DNA from: Gadus chalcogrammus
Lineage: Eukaryota > Chordata > Actinopteri > Gadiformes > Gadidae
NCBI RefSeq assembly: GCF_026213295.1
Contig: NC_079425.1
Location: forward strand, 27,473,942 to 27,537,941
Length of the DNA: 64,000 bases
Direction of reading: 5' to 3'
Part shown: in pieces, positions 38,035 through 48,820 of the stretch
How positions within the stretch are numbered: the stretch's first letter is position 1
How the letters are laid out: every line of letters starts with the position of its first letter
Notes under the pieces: generated by a model
Databases searched by the model: none
Told to the model about the DNA's origin: nothing
Seen by the model: only the letters and a program-made list of their open reading frames with translations
Made by a program: the position numbers and the translations under genes

Positions 38035-38205
38035 CAGGTGTGTAGCGTATGTACACTAGGTGTGAGGCGTATGAACATGCTAGTGTGTAGCGTATGTTAG
38101 TGTGTAGCGTTTGTTAGCGTATGTACGCTAGTTGTGTAGCGTTAGTGTATGTACACTAGGTGTCTAGCGTATGTTAGTTTGTAGCGTATGTTAGTGTATG
38201 TACAC

Positions 38206-38625
38206 TAGGGCTGTCAATCCTCCCCTCAAATCATATTCGAATTTCTAATGCTTCTTATGTTGAATATTCGAATAATATTCGAATATTTTAATGTTATTTT
38301 TTTTTATTATATCATTATATACACCGATGCCATCTTATTATTAGGCCTACGTCCCGCGTCCACTAGAGGACGCGTCAACCAAATCTGTTATGTAACATTT
38401 GCAACAAGTTTTACCAAATCAATACAAACTTATATAATAGGTAAGATATAACGCCAGAAATATTCAAGCAATGATGTTTAATGAAGAAGCTGATGTTCAA
38501 TCATTCAAATACACACACACACTGCTATAAAAAAAAGTTTGAACGTTAGTTGCCGCACTCGAATGTTCTCCTTTTTTAAAAATTCGAATTATATTCGAAT
38601 AGCGAAGTTCGTTTTGACAGCCCTA
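38206..38625. mobile_element. Non-autonomous hAT element (TAGGGCTGTCAA termini)
   Basis: The 420-bp element starts TAGGGCTGTCAA and ends TTGACAGCCCTA, perfect 12-bp inverted repeats. The direct repeat ATGTACAC stands on both sides (38198-38205 and 38626-38633), the 8-bp duplication expected for hAT elements. ATTCGAATA motifs repeat inside. No coding capacity. Confidence 0.9.
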
Positions 38626-38783
38626 ATGTACACTAGGTGTGAAGCGTATGTTAGTGTGTAGCGCTTGTTAGCGTATGTACACTAGGTGTGCAGCATATTT
38701 TAGTGTGTAGGGTATGTTAGTGTGTAGTGTATGTTAATCTACGTAAACTAGGTGTGTAGCGTATGTTAGTGTATGTACACTAG

Positions 38784-39875
38784 GGGCCCTATTTTAACGG
38801 TCTGAAACGCAAGTGAGAAGCGCCAAGCGCAAGTAGCTTTGTGGGCGGTTCTATGGCGACGTTGCTATTTTACAAGCGCATAAATGACTGTTGCGCCCGG
38901 CGAAAATCTAAAAGGGTTGGTTTGATGTAGCCTAATTACCAGTAGGTGTGGTTTGGGCGTAACGTGCAATAAACCAATGAGAGTGCCATCTCCCATCCCC
39001 TTTAAGAGCCATGAGCGCATTTGAATCTGACGAGTTGATATTTTGACAGCGCATTTGAAACTTCAAATGGCTCAGTTGATGAGCTTCAGTTGAACTTCAG
39101 AAATCAAGAGAACTTCAGAGTTCTCAAATAAATTTCTGCATAGAAAACATAACACATATATGATATGCGGTAACTGTGGCTCTATTTAATGATATACGCA
39201 ATACATTAACAAACGTTGTTTCTTCAGTATTGTATGCATTATCATTATCGACTTGTGTTCCTAATATGCATGTGTCCCCCGTTTACATACATTGCCATGG
39301 ACTGTATTATGCGTTACGTGTTTGGTTTGCGTGTATTTAAACAGATGGACGCACAACATGCACCCGCATTCATTAATTATTTTACACCTACACAACGCGC
39401 GCGCCCGCATTCATTCATTCTTTTTAACACACAGTCGCGGTAAAACAATGTTTTTTCACTATCAAATACTCATCAATCCTAAAAGTTATAGGCTTGTACA
39501 CGATGTCTGTGTCAAGAAAATATGTGTTTGCTGTACGGTGTTTGCAGATGCATTGATTTAAAAGCACAACTTATTACAGCTGTATCAGCTGTTCTTTCCC
39601 AAATAATTTACCAAGAATGTGTGTCTAGGTAGATGAGAGAAGCATCTGAACAACGCCACTGACTTTAAACCAGGTATTTCCTGGTGTGTGGCATAATCTT
39701 TTTCTGAAACTGCAAAATTGCACCAGGGATCTTTTGCGCCAGAACACGGCTGAAACGCCCTGGGGGCAAGATCATTCCCTAATTTACAGGTGCGTGGCGG
39801 CGGAGGGGGAAAAGAACGCTCTGCGCCTGTTGCAAACTAGCAATGACACATTGCGCCGGATGCAAGATAGGACCC
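38784..39875. mobile_element. Non-autonomous Harbinger-like DNA transposon, copy 2
   Basis: The 1092-bp element is homologous along its length to 24270-25395, with the same GGGCCCTATTTTAACGGTCT start and a GATGCAAGATAGGACCC end. The flanking direct repeat is TAG (38781-38783 and 39876-39878). Neighbouring minisatellite units give the empty site CAC-TAG-GTGTG, which confirms the boundaries. Confidence 0.88.
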
Positions 39876-40109
39876 TAGGTGTGTAGCATATGTTAGCGTG
39901 TAGCGTATGTTAGTGTATGTACACTAGATGTGTAGCGTATGTACTCTAGGTGTGTACACTAGGTGTGTACTGTGTAGTGTTGTGTTTCTAGCGTGTGTAT
40001 ACTAGTTGTGTAGCGTGTGTTTTCTAGGTGGGTAGTATGTGTACACTGTAGCGTATGTTATTGCGTAGTGTTTGTTAGCGTATGTACACTAGGTGTGTAG
40101 CATATGTTA

Positions 40110-41812
40110 CAGTGGCGGGGGGTCAATAGGGGGCGCTAGGGCGCCGCCCCTCCGTGAAATATTCCCTTGAATATATCTGCCAACTATTAATAAACGATTA
40201 TCATCCGAAAAAATCATCAAAAATTACATTGCGTTTTTCCTTGTTAATTGGTTGATATAACTTGTCACTGGCCAGCAGCAACCTTAAATGCGTCGAAGTC
40301 AATGTTCAGGCTAGGCTGTTACGGTCATTCGAAATAAAGCCTCTCCAAACAGGGGCGCTGTCCCGTTAAAATTGTACCGGGGGCAAAAATTTTACGGCTA
40401 GTCATCGTTGTTTACAGCTGACAACCGTCCCAACCTGTACGGAAAACGAAGTTGCGATGCAGAAAACATGTTCCAAACAACGAAATAACATAATAACAGA
40501 TAGGGACTCGCTATCTGTTATTATGATAGATAAAGCGATACACTTGTTTTTACTTTATATTTGTATTTAATTGTTTAATTGAAACCATAAAAAAATTTGC
40601 CCGCAAAACGGGCGATCGCGTCAAATGACGCGTCAAATCACGTAGGAAGGTTCCTTGAACATTCTAGACTATGAAACCTGCTTCAAACACTCAGTTTACT
40701 AGCTAAATTCGATTGAACAATTCAATACAAATATAAAGTAAAAACAAGTGTTATCTAGCGATCCGTTATCTGTATTATGTTTCAAGAACCCTCCTACGTC
40801 ATTTGACGCGATCGCCCGTTTCGCGGGCAAACATTTGTTCATTTGACGCGATCGCCCGTTTCGCGGGCAAATTTTTTATTGTTTCGATAAACAATTTAAA
40901 TACAATACAAATATGAAGTAAAAACAAGTGTTATCGCTATCTATCCTAATACAGATAGCGATCCGCTATCTGTATTATGTATTTCGTCGTTTGGAAACCA
41001 TGTTTTTCTGCATAGCGTCGTCTGTTGCCGGGCAGGTTGTCAGGATGTAAACAAACGATGACGTAGGCCGGTACAATTTTCGCCCCCGGTACAATTTTTA
41101 CGTGACAGCGCCGGCCACGTTGAAGTCGTAAGCTCTCTAACTTTTAGATGTCTATCAAGCAGAGACAGCTTTTCATTGGCGCAAGAAAATTCACCCTCGG
41201 GTCGCACCAGTGTGCGCCCCAGGCCAATGGTATCGCGTTTCTTTTTTGTTATCACCACATGATTGGACAATTCAGCGAATCATTCAAATAGGCTACCTCC
41301 CTTATCAGCATTCGCGCCCCACCACAACTACATGTAGAGAAGAGATAGACCGCTACCTAGCAGAGAGTTGTAAGCACTTTCCACCCTTTTCAGTGGAGGT
41401 ATTGGACTCCCCAAGCAATGTTACACTTAAAACGAGCAAGTAAGTTACATAGTAATTTAGTCTTTCGGCCTGTAGCATATAAACAAAATGAAACAACTGT
41501 CCCATATTTCTAACAGCATTTGAAGTGGAAATTGAGACTCACAAAAAATGGACGCTATAGGACAGTGATCATGATTTGTCTCAATATCAGAATAACAACA
41601 ATGGATCAAATGGCTGGTGGAATGGCCATGAAGTAGGTCTGTATATGCAGTGTAAGCTTGTCCAGGCCCTGCAAGTTCAGGATGTAGGCTATGAATCTGA
41701 ATGAAAGTAGGTTAATAGGTAGTGGCCAATCCCAAAATGCACCAGAATACAGGAAATTAAATCTATTAAATTAAAAAAAAAAATAAAGAATTTTGATCAC
41801 CAACCGCCACTG
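40110..41812. mobile_element. hAT-like element (CAGTGGCGG termini) containing a foldback insertion
   Basis: The left end is CAGTGGCGGGGGGTCA, the right end CACCAACCGCCACTG, inverted over CAGTGGCGG. Flanking octamers ATATGTTA and GTATGTTG are 6 of 8 identical and both match minisatellite text, consistent with a decayed 8-bp duplication. Inside lies a long inverted repeat (40354-41112). No intact transposase frame. Confidence 0.78.
40354..41112. mobile_element. Foldback (long inverted repeat) element nested in the hAT-like element
   Basis: The arms start GGCGCTGTC and end GACAGCGCC. Both arms share, in inverted orientation, AAAATTGTACCGGGGGC, ATGCAGAAAA, CGCTATCTGTTAT-type text, ACACTTGTTTTTACTT and TTTGCCCGC with CGGGCGATCGCGTCAAATGA. 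The arms are roughly 270-300 bp with small indels. The middle holds a further partial copy of the arm, so the copy itself has been rearranged. Confidence 0.82.
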
Positions 41813-41937
41813 GTATGTTGGTGTGTAGCGTATGTACACTAGGTGCGTAGCGTGTGTTAGTGTGTAGCGTATGTACACTAGGTGCGTAGCGTGTGTTAGT
41901 GTGTAGCGTATGTACACTAGGTGCGTAGAGTGTGTTA

Positions 41938-42817
41938 AGGTACGAACACACCAAACGCGTACCCGCGTAAAGATTTACGCGCGTAACGCAGCTAAAATGT
42001 TGCTTGACCATTTTGTGTCAAAAATGGTCCTACGCAGCTACGCGCCTACGCTCCTACGCGCCTAGATGAGTCCATGTCCATGCACTAGTGAACGGCAGCG
42101 TTCCCTCTTAGTCAAACTATCAACCAAAACATCCTTCATTCACAGGGCGAACATTACGAAAGGTAAAATGCACCTTTCCGCTAAACATGTTTCCATAAAG
42201 CCTTTAATGGCGTACTATGTTACTATTTTCCACCCAGAATAAAGAAAGTTGTCGGCGTGGCTGCGCTGGAGTCCGATGGTAGGAAACGCAAACGCCGCCG
42301 TGTTTGGGTGATAGAGTTAGATCGGGTTAGATTAAATAATCTCGGATATAACTAACAATAATCGGGTTAACATAACTTCACATTGGTGTGTCTGCTGTGT
42401 TTCCAGCATTCGTAGTTCTGATCAGCAGAATATATAGTACGCCAAGACGTTGAGGTTGCCTTAGTAACCCAGAGACTCTGTCCATGCAATGTGAAGGAGT
42501 GTTCCCTCTTCGTCATAACTATCAAACCAAACATCCTTCCATTCACCGATGCGAACATTATGAAAGTAAAATGCACATTTCTCGGCTAAAAATGTTTCAT
42601 AAAAGCATTCTACTGGGTAACATCTGTTACTATTCCACACAGAATAAAGAAAGATGTCGGCGTATGCTCTGTCCAAGTCACTACTCTCTGCCAGGTGTAG
42701 TCGGGTCAAGCAAAGCTGATTAGGCAACGCGGCTAATCGTCATGCGTATGAGCGTAAAAAGTTCAATTTTTTGAACTCCTTGCATACGCGCGTATACGTA
42801 CGCACGTATATGTACGC
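41938..42817. mobile_element. Unclassified insertion with an internal direct repeat
   Basis: This minisatellite-interrupting block opens CACACCAAACGCGTACCCGC and closes ATACGCGCGTATACGTACGC; both ends are rich in ACGCG. A segment of about 200 bp (about 42075-42275) recurs in diverged form at about 42478-42675, sharing GTTCCCTCTT, AACATCCTTC and CAGAATAAAGAAAG. Exact termini are not clear. Confidence 0.5.
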
Positions 42818-42995
42818 TAGGGTGACCAGATTTGAGTTTGTGAAAAAGAGGACACTTCGTCGCGAGGGGGGGGGGGGGGGCGAAAACATGGGTATTTTTT
42901 CTTTACTTCGTCCGTGAACTTACATTTACGTTGGGGCATGGCTGCAGACAGTGGCGATCCTAGGTCCAATTGCGCCCCCAGGCAAGATTGTTGAC

Positions 42996-43026
<31 letters not shown>

Positions 43027-44091
43027 GTATCATGAGCCTACGGACTTCAGTGACAGTTTCAGTCCGTCTTTACACGGCACCTTCTCAAAGTACCTATTCC
43101 CCGCACAATGTGGTACTTCATTGATAACCGCTACGCAGCGCATTTTTTTTTCGATCGGTCGCCCAATGACAGACTCTCTCTACAGTCAGCTCGCGCAAGA
43201 AGGTGGAACGTAAGGGAGATACCATTTCCAGAACTTGGAAGGCCGTAATAACCATAGACATATACAATGGTAATAACTAGTAGGTTATGTGAAAGACCCA
43301 GAAACACAAATATGCGACGAGGCAAAAAAAAATATGCAACGAGATAATGTCCGAAAACCGGACATTATCATCAATTAATAAAACCCCCCCGGACGCCCCG
43401 GACGGGACGTAAAAAGTGGACATGTCCGGGGCGAAAACATGGGTATTTTTTCTTTAGTCCGTCCGTGAACTTACATTTACGTTTAGGCATTGCTGCAGGC
43501 AGTGGCGATCCTAGGTCCAATTGCGCCCCGGGCAAAATTGTTGACGGGGGGGGGGGGGGGGGGGGGGGGGGCTCGTGAGCCTACGGTCTTCAGTGGGGGT
43601 TTCATTCCGTCTAGTCCGTCTGGTACTTCATTGATAACCGCTACGCAGCGCAGATGTAATGTGCTGTTGTAAACAGAGTGGAAGCGGAAAGGTGCTCAAT
43701 GTTGCCAGATTGGAAATGGCAAAGTAACGTACCAAAGGCTCAAAATGGTCGTATTTGGAGGATCATTATCGTGGCTCTGGCAACCCTGAGATCGGTCGCC
43801 CAATGACAGACTCTCTCTACAGTCAGCTCGCGCAAGAAGGTGGAACGTAAGGGAGATACCATTTCCAGAACTTGGAAGGCCGTAATAACCATAGACATAT
43901 ACAATGGTAATAACTAGTAGGTTATGTGAAAGACCCAGAAACACAAATATGCGACGAGGCAAAAACAAATATGCAACGAGATAATGTCCGAAAACCGGAC
44001 ATTATCATCAATTAATAAAACCCCCCGGACGCCCCGGACGGGACGTAAAAAGTGGACATGTCCGGGGAAAAGAGGACGTTTGGTCACCCTA
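42818..44091. mobile_element. DNA transposon (TAGGGTGACCA termini) with an internal tandem duplication
   Basis: TAGGGTGACCAGA at the left and TTGGTCACCCTA at the right form inverted ends. The target duplication reads as TAG or CTAG if the terminal bases are shared. The interior contains two near-identical direct units (about 42881-43430 and 43432-44068), each with a poly-G run and a palindrome GATAATGTCCG-N5-CGGACATTATC. Confidence 0.75.
42881..44068. repeat. Two tandem units of about 0.55 and 0.64 kb
   Basis: CGAAAACATGGGTATTTTTT begins each unit (42881 and 43432), and both end GTGGACATGTCCGGGG. The shared 3' segment of about 280 bp (43151-43430 and 43790-44068) looks almost identical. The second unit carries an extra stretch of about 130 bp (43650-43785) bounded by GTTGCCAG and CTGGCAAC. 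Confidence 0.85.
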
Positions 44092-44335
44092 GTGTAGCGT
44101 ATGTACACTAGGTGTAGCGTATGTACACTAGGTGTAGCATATGTACACTAGGTGTGTAGCGTATGTACACTAGGTGTGTAGCATATGTACACTAGGTGCG
44201 TAGCGTGTGTTAGTGTGTAGCGTATGTACACTAGGTGTGTAGCATATGTACACTAGGTGTGTAGCGTATGTTAGAGTGTAGAATATGTGCACTATGTGTG
44301 TAGCGTATGTGCACTAGATGTGTAGCGTATGTAAA

Positions 44336-44823
44336 TGTCGAGGCCTCCCACTCAGCGTCTGAAGGACTTCCACAGAGACGGACGAAGACGCAGGTGATGT
44401 GTTTACGTTCCCCCCCCCGCTGGAGATCAGTGGAGAAGAGTGAGGACGGGGGGGCGAGGGGCTGGAGGGGCTGGTAATGAGAACAGTGGGAGAAGAGCAT
44501 TTAATGAGGAGAAGACTTCACAGAAGGGCCTTCAGAGGAGCAGCTGGCTCCTCCGTGGGCACGCGCCCCCCCCCCCTCCCCCCCCTGGTGGCCTGCAGCC
44601 ACCGTCAACATCCCCCCGGCTCCATGATGAAACACCCAGGACCCTTCTGACATCAGGTTGAGGTTATTTCGGCAGATTGTTTGGTTCTCAAGCTCTCGAA
44701 ATAACTCAAACCGCTGTCGGATCCGTTTCAAAACACATGTTTAGTGCTCTAAATCTCTCCTATTATCGTCATAGATTGTCCTCATTGAGGACAATCAATG
44801 ACATGGACCTTTTTCGCCAACAG
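44336..44823. other. Intron 10, end
   Basis: G-rich, then a poly-C patch (44567-44585), then unique sequence with a palindrome at 44774-44796 near the exon 11 acceptor. Confidence 0.5.
44774..44796 (+). promoter_or_regulatory. Palindrome at the expected branch-point region of intron 10
   Basis: GATTGTCCTCA-T-TGAGGACAATC is a perfect 11-bp-arm palindrome ending 27 bases before exon 11. With flanking GTCAT and ATGAC the pairing extends to about 17 bp per arm with one interior mismatch step. Effect on splicing is inference. Confidence 0.5.
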
Positions 44824-45075
44824 ACAACTCCATCAGCGTCCTTGCCAAGCATGACACCTTCAGACGGCAGAAGCAGGAGATGTACTACCTGCCCATCATC
44901 GTGACGGACAATGGCCACCCCCCCCTGAGCAGCACCAACACCCTGACCATCCGCGTGTGCGGCTGCAGCAAGGAGGGCATCGTGCAGTCCTGCAACGTGG
45001 AGGCCTACGTCCTGCCCATCGGTCTCAGCATGGGTGCCCTCATCGCCATCCTGGCCTGCATCATCCTGCTGCTAG
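44824..45075 (+). CDS. cdh8: cdh8 exon 11 (EC5 end and most of the transmembrane helix)
   Basis: A 252-bp exon, the standard type II length, lies between the acceptor TTTTTCGCCAACAG and the donor GTGAGC. It reads DNSISVLAKHDTFRRQKQE, then YYLPIIVTDNGHPPLSSTN, RVCGCSKEG and QSCNVEAYVLP. The cysteines form the conserved EC5 disulfide set. The membrane helix starts at ILPIGL-like YVLPIGLSMG and runs through ALIAILACIILLL. A 23-bp palindrome (44774-44796) ends 27 bases before the exon, where the branch point is expected. Intron 11 after it is only 153 bp, mostly C-rich. Confidence 0.96.
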
Positions 45076-45228
45076 GTGAGCCTGAGCTCCGGGTCCCATG
45101 TGACGCACTGCTGGAGTCAAAGGAAATGACGGCTTCATGAGCTTCCTCCCTGTCTCCTCCCTCCTCTCTACTCCTCCCCCCTCCCCCTCTTCCCCCCCCT
45201 CCCTGCCCCTCCCCCCCTCCCCCTCCAG

Positions 45229-45722
45229 TCATCGTGGTTCTGTTTGTGACGCTGCGGCGGCACAAGCACGAGCCACTGATCATCAAGGACGAGGAGGACG
45301 TGCGGGAGAACATCATCCGCTACGATGACGAGGGCGGCGGCGAGGAGGACACGGAGGCCTTCGACATCGCCACGCTGCAGAACCCCGACGGCGTCAACGG
45401 CTTTCTGCCACGCAAGGACATCAAGCCCGACCTGCAGTTCATGCCGCGCGCCGGGCAGCACAACGGGCCCAACGGTGTGGACGTGGACGAGTTCATCAAC
45501 GTCCGGCTGCACGAGGCCGACAACGACCCCACGGCGCCCCCCTACGACTCCATCCAGATCTACGGCTACGAGGGGCGGGGCTCCGGGGCCGGCTCGCTCA
45601 GCTCGCTGGAGACGGCGTCGTCCGACTCGGACCAGAACTATGACTACCTCAGGGAGTGGGGGCCACGCTTCAGGAGACTGGGGGAGCTGTACTCAGTGGG
45701 CGAGAGCGACAGAGAGACTTGA
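45229..45722 (+). CDS. cdh8: cdh8 exon 12, terminal coding exon (cytoplasmic tail)
   Basis: This exon follows a C-rich tract ending CCCTCCAG and runs to a TGA at 45720-45722. It completes the membrane helix (VIVVLFVTLRRHKHEP) and encodes the whole tail. The juxtamembrane p120-catenin-binding region is EDVRENIIRYDDEGGGEED. The distal beta-catenin-binding region includes ADNDPTAPPYDSIQIYGYE, GSLSSLE and NYDYLREWGPRFRRLGELY. The tail ends GESDRET, as in cadherin-8 (KET or RET), whereas cadherin-11 ends differently. GC content of the exon is very high. Long reading frames on the opposite strand here are a by-product of that composition. Confidence 0.96.
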
Positions 45723-46977
45723 CGCGCTGGTTCAGAGGACAAACGGAGAAGAGACCCTTTGTATTGGGTCTGTCCACATGTGTGTTGAGCATGGTGGGGG
45801 TGGGGAGGGGGGCTTTTAGTAGGAGTGGTTTTAAAACAAAATACAAAAAACAAACCGAGATCATCTCATGAGGGCCATCTTTTTATAATCTTCTTAGAAT
45901 GGGTAGCAATCATCGCGACACATCCAGCGCATCGTAGTTGTGGAGCCAAACTTAACCAGTGTCTTTATTAGGAGATCTATGATTCTTGTGGAGTGTAACT
46001 TAGAATCTGTTGTGGAGTGTCTAGCAGTATTTTGGGTGTTTGTTATTTCCTGTGACTCCCCGGAGAGCACAGATCCTTTGATTGCTGTTGAATGCCCCCC
46101 CCCCAATCGCCCCCCTACCATCGGCAGAACAAGGGGCATGCTGGGACAGCAGTATTTCTCTTCTTGGTTTTGTTGGATGCTTGCTCAGACACCATGCTCC
46201 ATGGACAAGTGGACGACTGGGGCCACAGGCACTGGGCTCTGGGGGCTAGCGGCACTGGGCTTTGGGGTCCACAGGCGCTGGGCTCTGGGGGCCCTGAGCT
46301 CTCCATTCCTGGGGACCCCCAGCCTTCTGGGGGCTCTCGGTTCCTGGGGGCCCTCTGGGCGGAGGAAGGGGGAACACTGTAAAGCAATACATTGGCCTAC
46401 ATTACAACGATGAATGTACGTATGATTTGAAAACAAGCGATATGACAAACTGCTACAGATATTGGCTTTAATGTGAATTTGTTTTCATTTGATATTCTCT
46501 GACGGTCTCGTTTATAAACTGTGGAAGCCCAAGAAAGGCTTTATATAACTCTTTGTAAGTACAGGCTGCAGGTTTGTACATGCACCAGTTATAGAAAGGC
46601 TTTATATAACTCTTTGTAAGTACTGCTCCAGGTTTGGGTCGCAAAGTGTTAACTAGTCGATAAAAGATGAAGCAAAGACAAAAAAAATAAAAGAGAAATG
46701 TAGAAACTTTGAGGCCTTCTTTTTACAGAAGCAAACACGTATTACAATTGTAATCAAATGTTTTTGAAAACAAATGTGTTGTTTCTTCATAATTGTTTTT
46801 GTATATCTGTTCTTTTTTGCTGTGCTGAATCTATGGAAGTGGGTATTCTTAGATGATTACGATGAGCTGTTCTCAACCTACTCAAACACTGTTGAATAAG
46901 CTCTGAACAGTGTGAGATGGGCACTGCAGTGGATAACATATCTTAGACGTAGGAAACGAGCGAGCTGCTGCAATAAA
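45723..46977 (+). other. cdh8: cdh8 3' UTR, with candidate poly(A) signals
   Basis: No reading frame of interest follows the stop. AATAAA hexamers occur at 46686-46691 and 46972-46977; the true cleavage site cannot be chosen without transcripts, and the UTR may run further to about 47.6-48 kb, where the DNA stays AT-rich. A GC-rich local repeat of CTGGGCTCTGGGGG-like units lies at 46225-46330, and a 61-bp tandem duplication at 46532-46623. Confidence 0.6.
46532..46653 (+). repeat. 61-bp tandem duplication in the cdh8 3' UTR
   Basis: The 31-base segment beginning AGAAAGGCTTTATATAACTC at 46532 recurs exactly at 46593. The bases after each copy are similar but diverged (AGGCTGCAGGTTTG against TGCTCCAGGTTTG). 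This fits an old 61-bp duplication in which one half stayed identical. Confidence 0.8.
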
Positions 46978-48598
46978 ATAGATGATCGACTCAAATGGGT
47001 TTGCAGCAATGATTTTTTGTGAGGGACACATTCTCATTAAGTGTCCGATATATGCCATTATATCTGCAGTGATCAAACCAGTGACCACCTCAGCACAACA
47101 GCTGGAACCAAGACCCAATGTCAAACAATCCCATTAATGATAGAATCCGGTCTAATCAACACTTTGTTCTTTACTTCTAACTAAAACTCACAGACGAGGT
47201 GGGTTTGCATTAGCAGCAGAGGAAGTGGGACCAGGTACAGACCATGTGCTGGTTGTGGTTCCACGGTGCGACCTGTATGAAATAGAGGACAGGAAAACGC
47301 TTGCATTGTACATAGTTACTGCTGACGTCATCCGCTTTCCATGAGGTGGTAGGTTTGTCTCTGCACGTTAGCTCTTGCACACGATGAGAATCTTAAGAGA
47401 CACTCAAGCCGCGTGCGTATACGATTTGTACCGATTCAGTATTATGGCAGTTCTCAGTAGACTAAACCGTGCTTCAAATTAGTCCTGTGTGCAGATCATA
47501 ATTTTCTACTGTGCTTTAAGGCTTATAAATGTGTATGTTTGATTATTTACTCCCTATACTGTAATCTAAGATACCCTGTATTGTTTCCTACTTTGTGAAA
47601 TATATTTTTATAAATATCACTGAATGAGTGTGGTTTCGTCCTAGATAAGAGATGCCGACGGAGATGAAGTCAATGAGATTGAAAAAAGATTGAATTGTGC
47701 TTCATCTTTTGACGTTTTTGGTTCAAATTTTTTTATTTTTTTTATTTCCATTTCAACAAATGCAAAATGCACAAGTAAAGTATGCGTTCTTCTGCCGTCC
47801 TGAACCGTGCAAAACAAGGAGCAGAGAGGAGCAGATGAACATGAAGTGATGTCAGCTCTTATCCATCCTCCCAGGACTTTGATTCACTCAGCTCTGACCA
47901 GCAATAAGCTGCCGCTATTTGTCAGAAGATATTCGTTTTTAAGGACAAACTTTATCGATTTCACATTATGAATTTTGGATTATTTATTATTATTTTAAAT
48001 GCACAGCAAAGATTTGTAAGGGCAGGCATGAACATACTTCTGCAAGGTAACAGACTCACCAGAGTCTGAAGTTGTATATAGGACAATGGCTATCTGTTAG
48101 GACAGATTGGGAACATATATTATACATGATTATAAGAAATGAACATGAAAGTGTATTAATATAATCATCATAATTTGCATCATTGCCAACATAATTAATT
48201 GTAGGTTTACCAAACCTTTAGCTTGAACCATTGCAGATATACCACTGTAGGAATGTGCTTTCCCCCCAAAATCAATAAGATTGTATTAAAAAACAGAAGT
48301 ACACATTTGGTGATTAATATTGATTGTTAAACATCTGTGATGTATTGTGTCAGCAGACAAACTTCAATTGTTTTGTATATTGGAGTCTGCTTTTAACTCC
48401 AGCCAACTGCTTTTTAAGCAGCCAACCTAAGTCAACCCTGTGGGGAGATTAGACTTTTTGTTTGGCTTTACGTGATATTAACACTTCTTTAAATAACAGC
48501 CCTGTCTGAGCATAGCTGAACCCACATGCCACACTGTAAACCTTCACTGCATTTACACATCGGGTTATAGTGGATAAGCAGCGCAAACACACACACAC
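46978..48598. other. Downstream of cdh8 or extended 3' UTR, no gene seen
   Basis: AT-rich unique DNA, no coding potential recognised on either strand. Transcript data would be needed to tell UTR from intergenic DNA. Confidence 0.4.
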
Positions 48599-48604
48599 AA
48601 TCAA

Positions 48605-48719
48605 AGACAGACGGACGGACGGACGGACGGGACGGACGGTACGGCGACGTACGGACGGACGGACGACGGACTGACGGACGGACGGACGGCGGACGGACGG
48701 ACGGACGGACGGACGGACG

Positions 48720-48767
<48 letters not shown>

Positions 48768-48789
48768 GGTCGACAAGACAGACAGACAG

Positions 48790-48820
<31 letters not shown>

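Larger units (their letters stand above)
38035..44335. repeat. Interrupted minisatellite GTGTAGCGTATGTACACTAG in intron 10
   Basis: Units of GTGTAGCGTATGTTAGTG and GTATGTACACTAGGTGT occupy 38035-38205, 38626-38783, 39876-40109, 41813-41937 and 44092-44335. The intervening sequences are mobile elements, so this was one array of roughly 0.9 kb expanded to 6.3 kb by insertions. Confidence 0.88.

Noticed and set aside
42461..42727. 88-codon minus-strand frame that might be a transposase piece
   Set aside because: No recognised motif; it overlaps a duplicated non-coding segment whose other copy does not keep the frame.
45168..45532. Antisense frames opposite the last cdh8 exon
   Set aside because: They arise from the high GC content of a real exon on the other strand.
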